Positions 5,691 to 6,080 of a DNA stretch of 6,080 nt are shown here, piece by piece. The first letter of the stretch is position 1. Every line of letters starts with the position of its first letter. Made by a program: the position numbers and the translations under genes. The notes beneath the pieces were generated by a model, which was not told where the DNA came from, made no database searches, and was given only the letters and a program-made list of their open reading frames with translations. Source of the stretch: an uncultured Limosilactobacillus sp. (lineage in GTDB: Bacteria; Bacillota; Bacilli; Lactobacillales; Lactobacillaceae); NCBI GenBank assembly GCA_944326735.1, contig CALVFC010000095.1, positions 1 through 6,080 on the forward strand, written 5' to 3'.

Positions 5691-6080
5691 TTAAACTTCA
5701 CGATCCCATTCATCCAAGCCGTAAGTCTTAATCAGGTTATTAAGGCTAGTTGTATAGCTTGGTGCGGTGGCATAACCATCAAGACGAATCTTATTAGTAA
5801 CATCCTGATAATTACGGTCCCATAATAAATTATGATAACGTGGATTCTGTGCCAAGAAGCGTCCGTGATCTACAATACTTTCATAGTTATTATCATAACG
5901 GCGGAAAGCAGCGTTGATGTAGTAATAACCACCATTACCATATTCAGCTGTTCGCATAACAATTGACTGGCCGTTATAACTTCCCTTAATTCCAAAAAGA
6001 TTATGACCGGTAGTTGTTAATTTCGACTGACCCCAGGCACTTTCCAAAATAGCCTGTGCCGCCGTCAACGAAGGCAAGAC
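5691..6080 (-). CDS. GH73 endo-beta-N-acetylglucosaminidase (autolysin), C-terminal part
   Basis: This is the last 129 residues of a peptidoglycan hydrolase that cleaves the glycan strand at N-acetylglucosamine, acting outside the membrane in wall turnover or cell separation. The 5' end lies beyond 6080: the frame is open to the edge, and the visible start VLPSLTAAQAILESAWG is mid-domain, so the TTG at 6077 is not a credible start. Catalytic glutamate is E13 of the visible part, in ILESAWG. Other GH73 marks follow: HNLFGIKG (26-33), TAEY (44-47), FRRY (59-62) and GYATAPSY (102-109), the last carrying conserved tyrosines. The protein ends about 20 residues after that motif, with no C-terminal LysM, SH3 or repeat domain, so any wall-binding part and signal peptide must be N-terminal and unseen. 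Class is secure; the exact member (AcmA-, LytG- or FlgJ-like) is not. Confidence 0.92.
   Translation of the reverse strand, partial: VLPSLTAAQAILESAWGQSKLTTTGHNLFGIKGSYNGQSIVMRTAEYGNGGYYYINAAFRRYDNNYESIVDHGRFLAQNPRYHNLLWDRNYQDVTNKIRLDGYATAPSYTTSLNNLIKTYGLDEWDREV

Noticed and set aside
6075..6077. TTG at 6077 as the start of the GH73 gene
   Set aside because: The frame continues to the window edge and the residues there already belong to the interior of the GH73 domain, next to the catalytic glutamate.

Overview
The window looks like the chromosome of a gut-type lactic acid bacterium in the Lactobacillaceae, most plausibly Limosilactobacillus or a close relative. The grounds are a KxYKxGKxW-type signal peptide, a long array of W-YYF repeats of the kind seen in reuteri-type glucansucrases, a secreted GH73 wall hydrolase and an IS21-family element. 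Species cannot be fixed from the sequence. All three supported genes lie on the minus strand, so the biological reading order is from high to low coordinates.

Layout. (1) 6080-5691: the 3' end of a GH73 N-acetylglucosaminidase (autolysin) gene, closed by a strong hairpin terminator at 5660-5689. (2) 5658-5531: a short intergenic region with an AT-rich inverted repeat, a candidate promoter carrying a 13-bp palindrome, and a clear GGAGG ribosome site. (3) 5524-1220: one very large gene for a secreted multimodular endo-beta-1,4-galactanase (GH53). Its order is signal peptide, Ser/Thr/Gln/Asn-rich linker, 15 aromatic wall/glucan-binding-like repeats, a 208-residue unassigned region, module copy 1, GH53 catalytic domain, module copies 2 and 3, end. 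(4) 1219-1188: a short spacer with no convincing terminator. (5) 1187-1: one end and most of the istA transposase gene of an IS21-family element, cut off by the window edge. The rest of istA, istB and the far end would lie to the left.

How the parts relate. The galactanase should hydrolyse beta-1,4-galactan (pectic side chains, type I arabinogalactan) outside the cell. The aromatic repeats probably hold it to the envelope or to surface glucan, because the protein has no LPxTG sorting signal. The upstream GH73 gene is a separate transcription unit, judged by the terminator, and shares only a cell-surface theme. The insertion sequence sits 32 bp past the galactanase stop codon and leaves the reading frame intact.

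The most interesting material is inside the galactanase: an unnamed module of about 75 residues in three copies on both sides of the catalytic domain, an unassigned region before it, and a recent-looking 192-bp tandem duplication in the repeat array. I saw no CRISPR array, tRNA, rRNA, toxin-antitoxin pair or defence gene.
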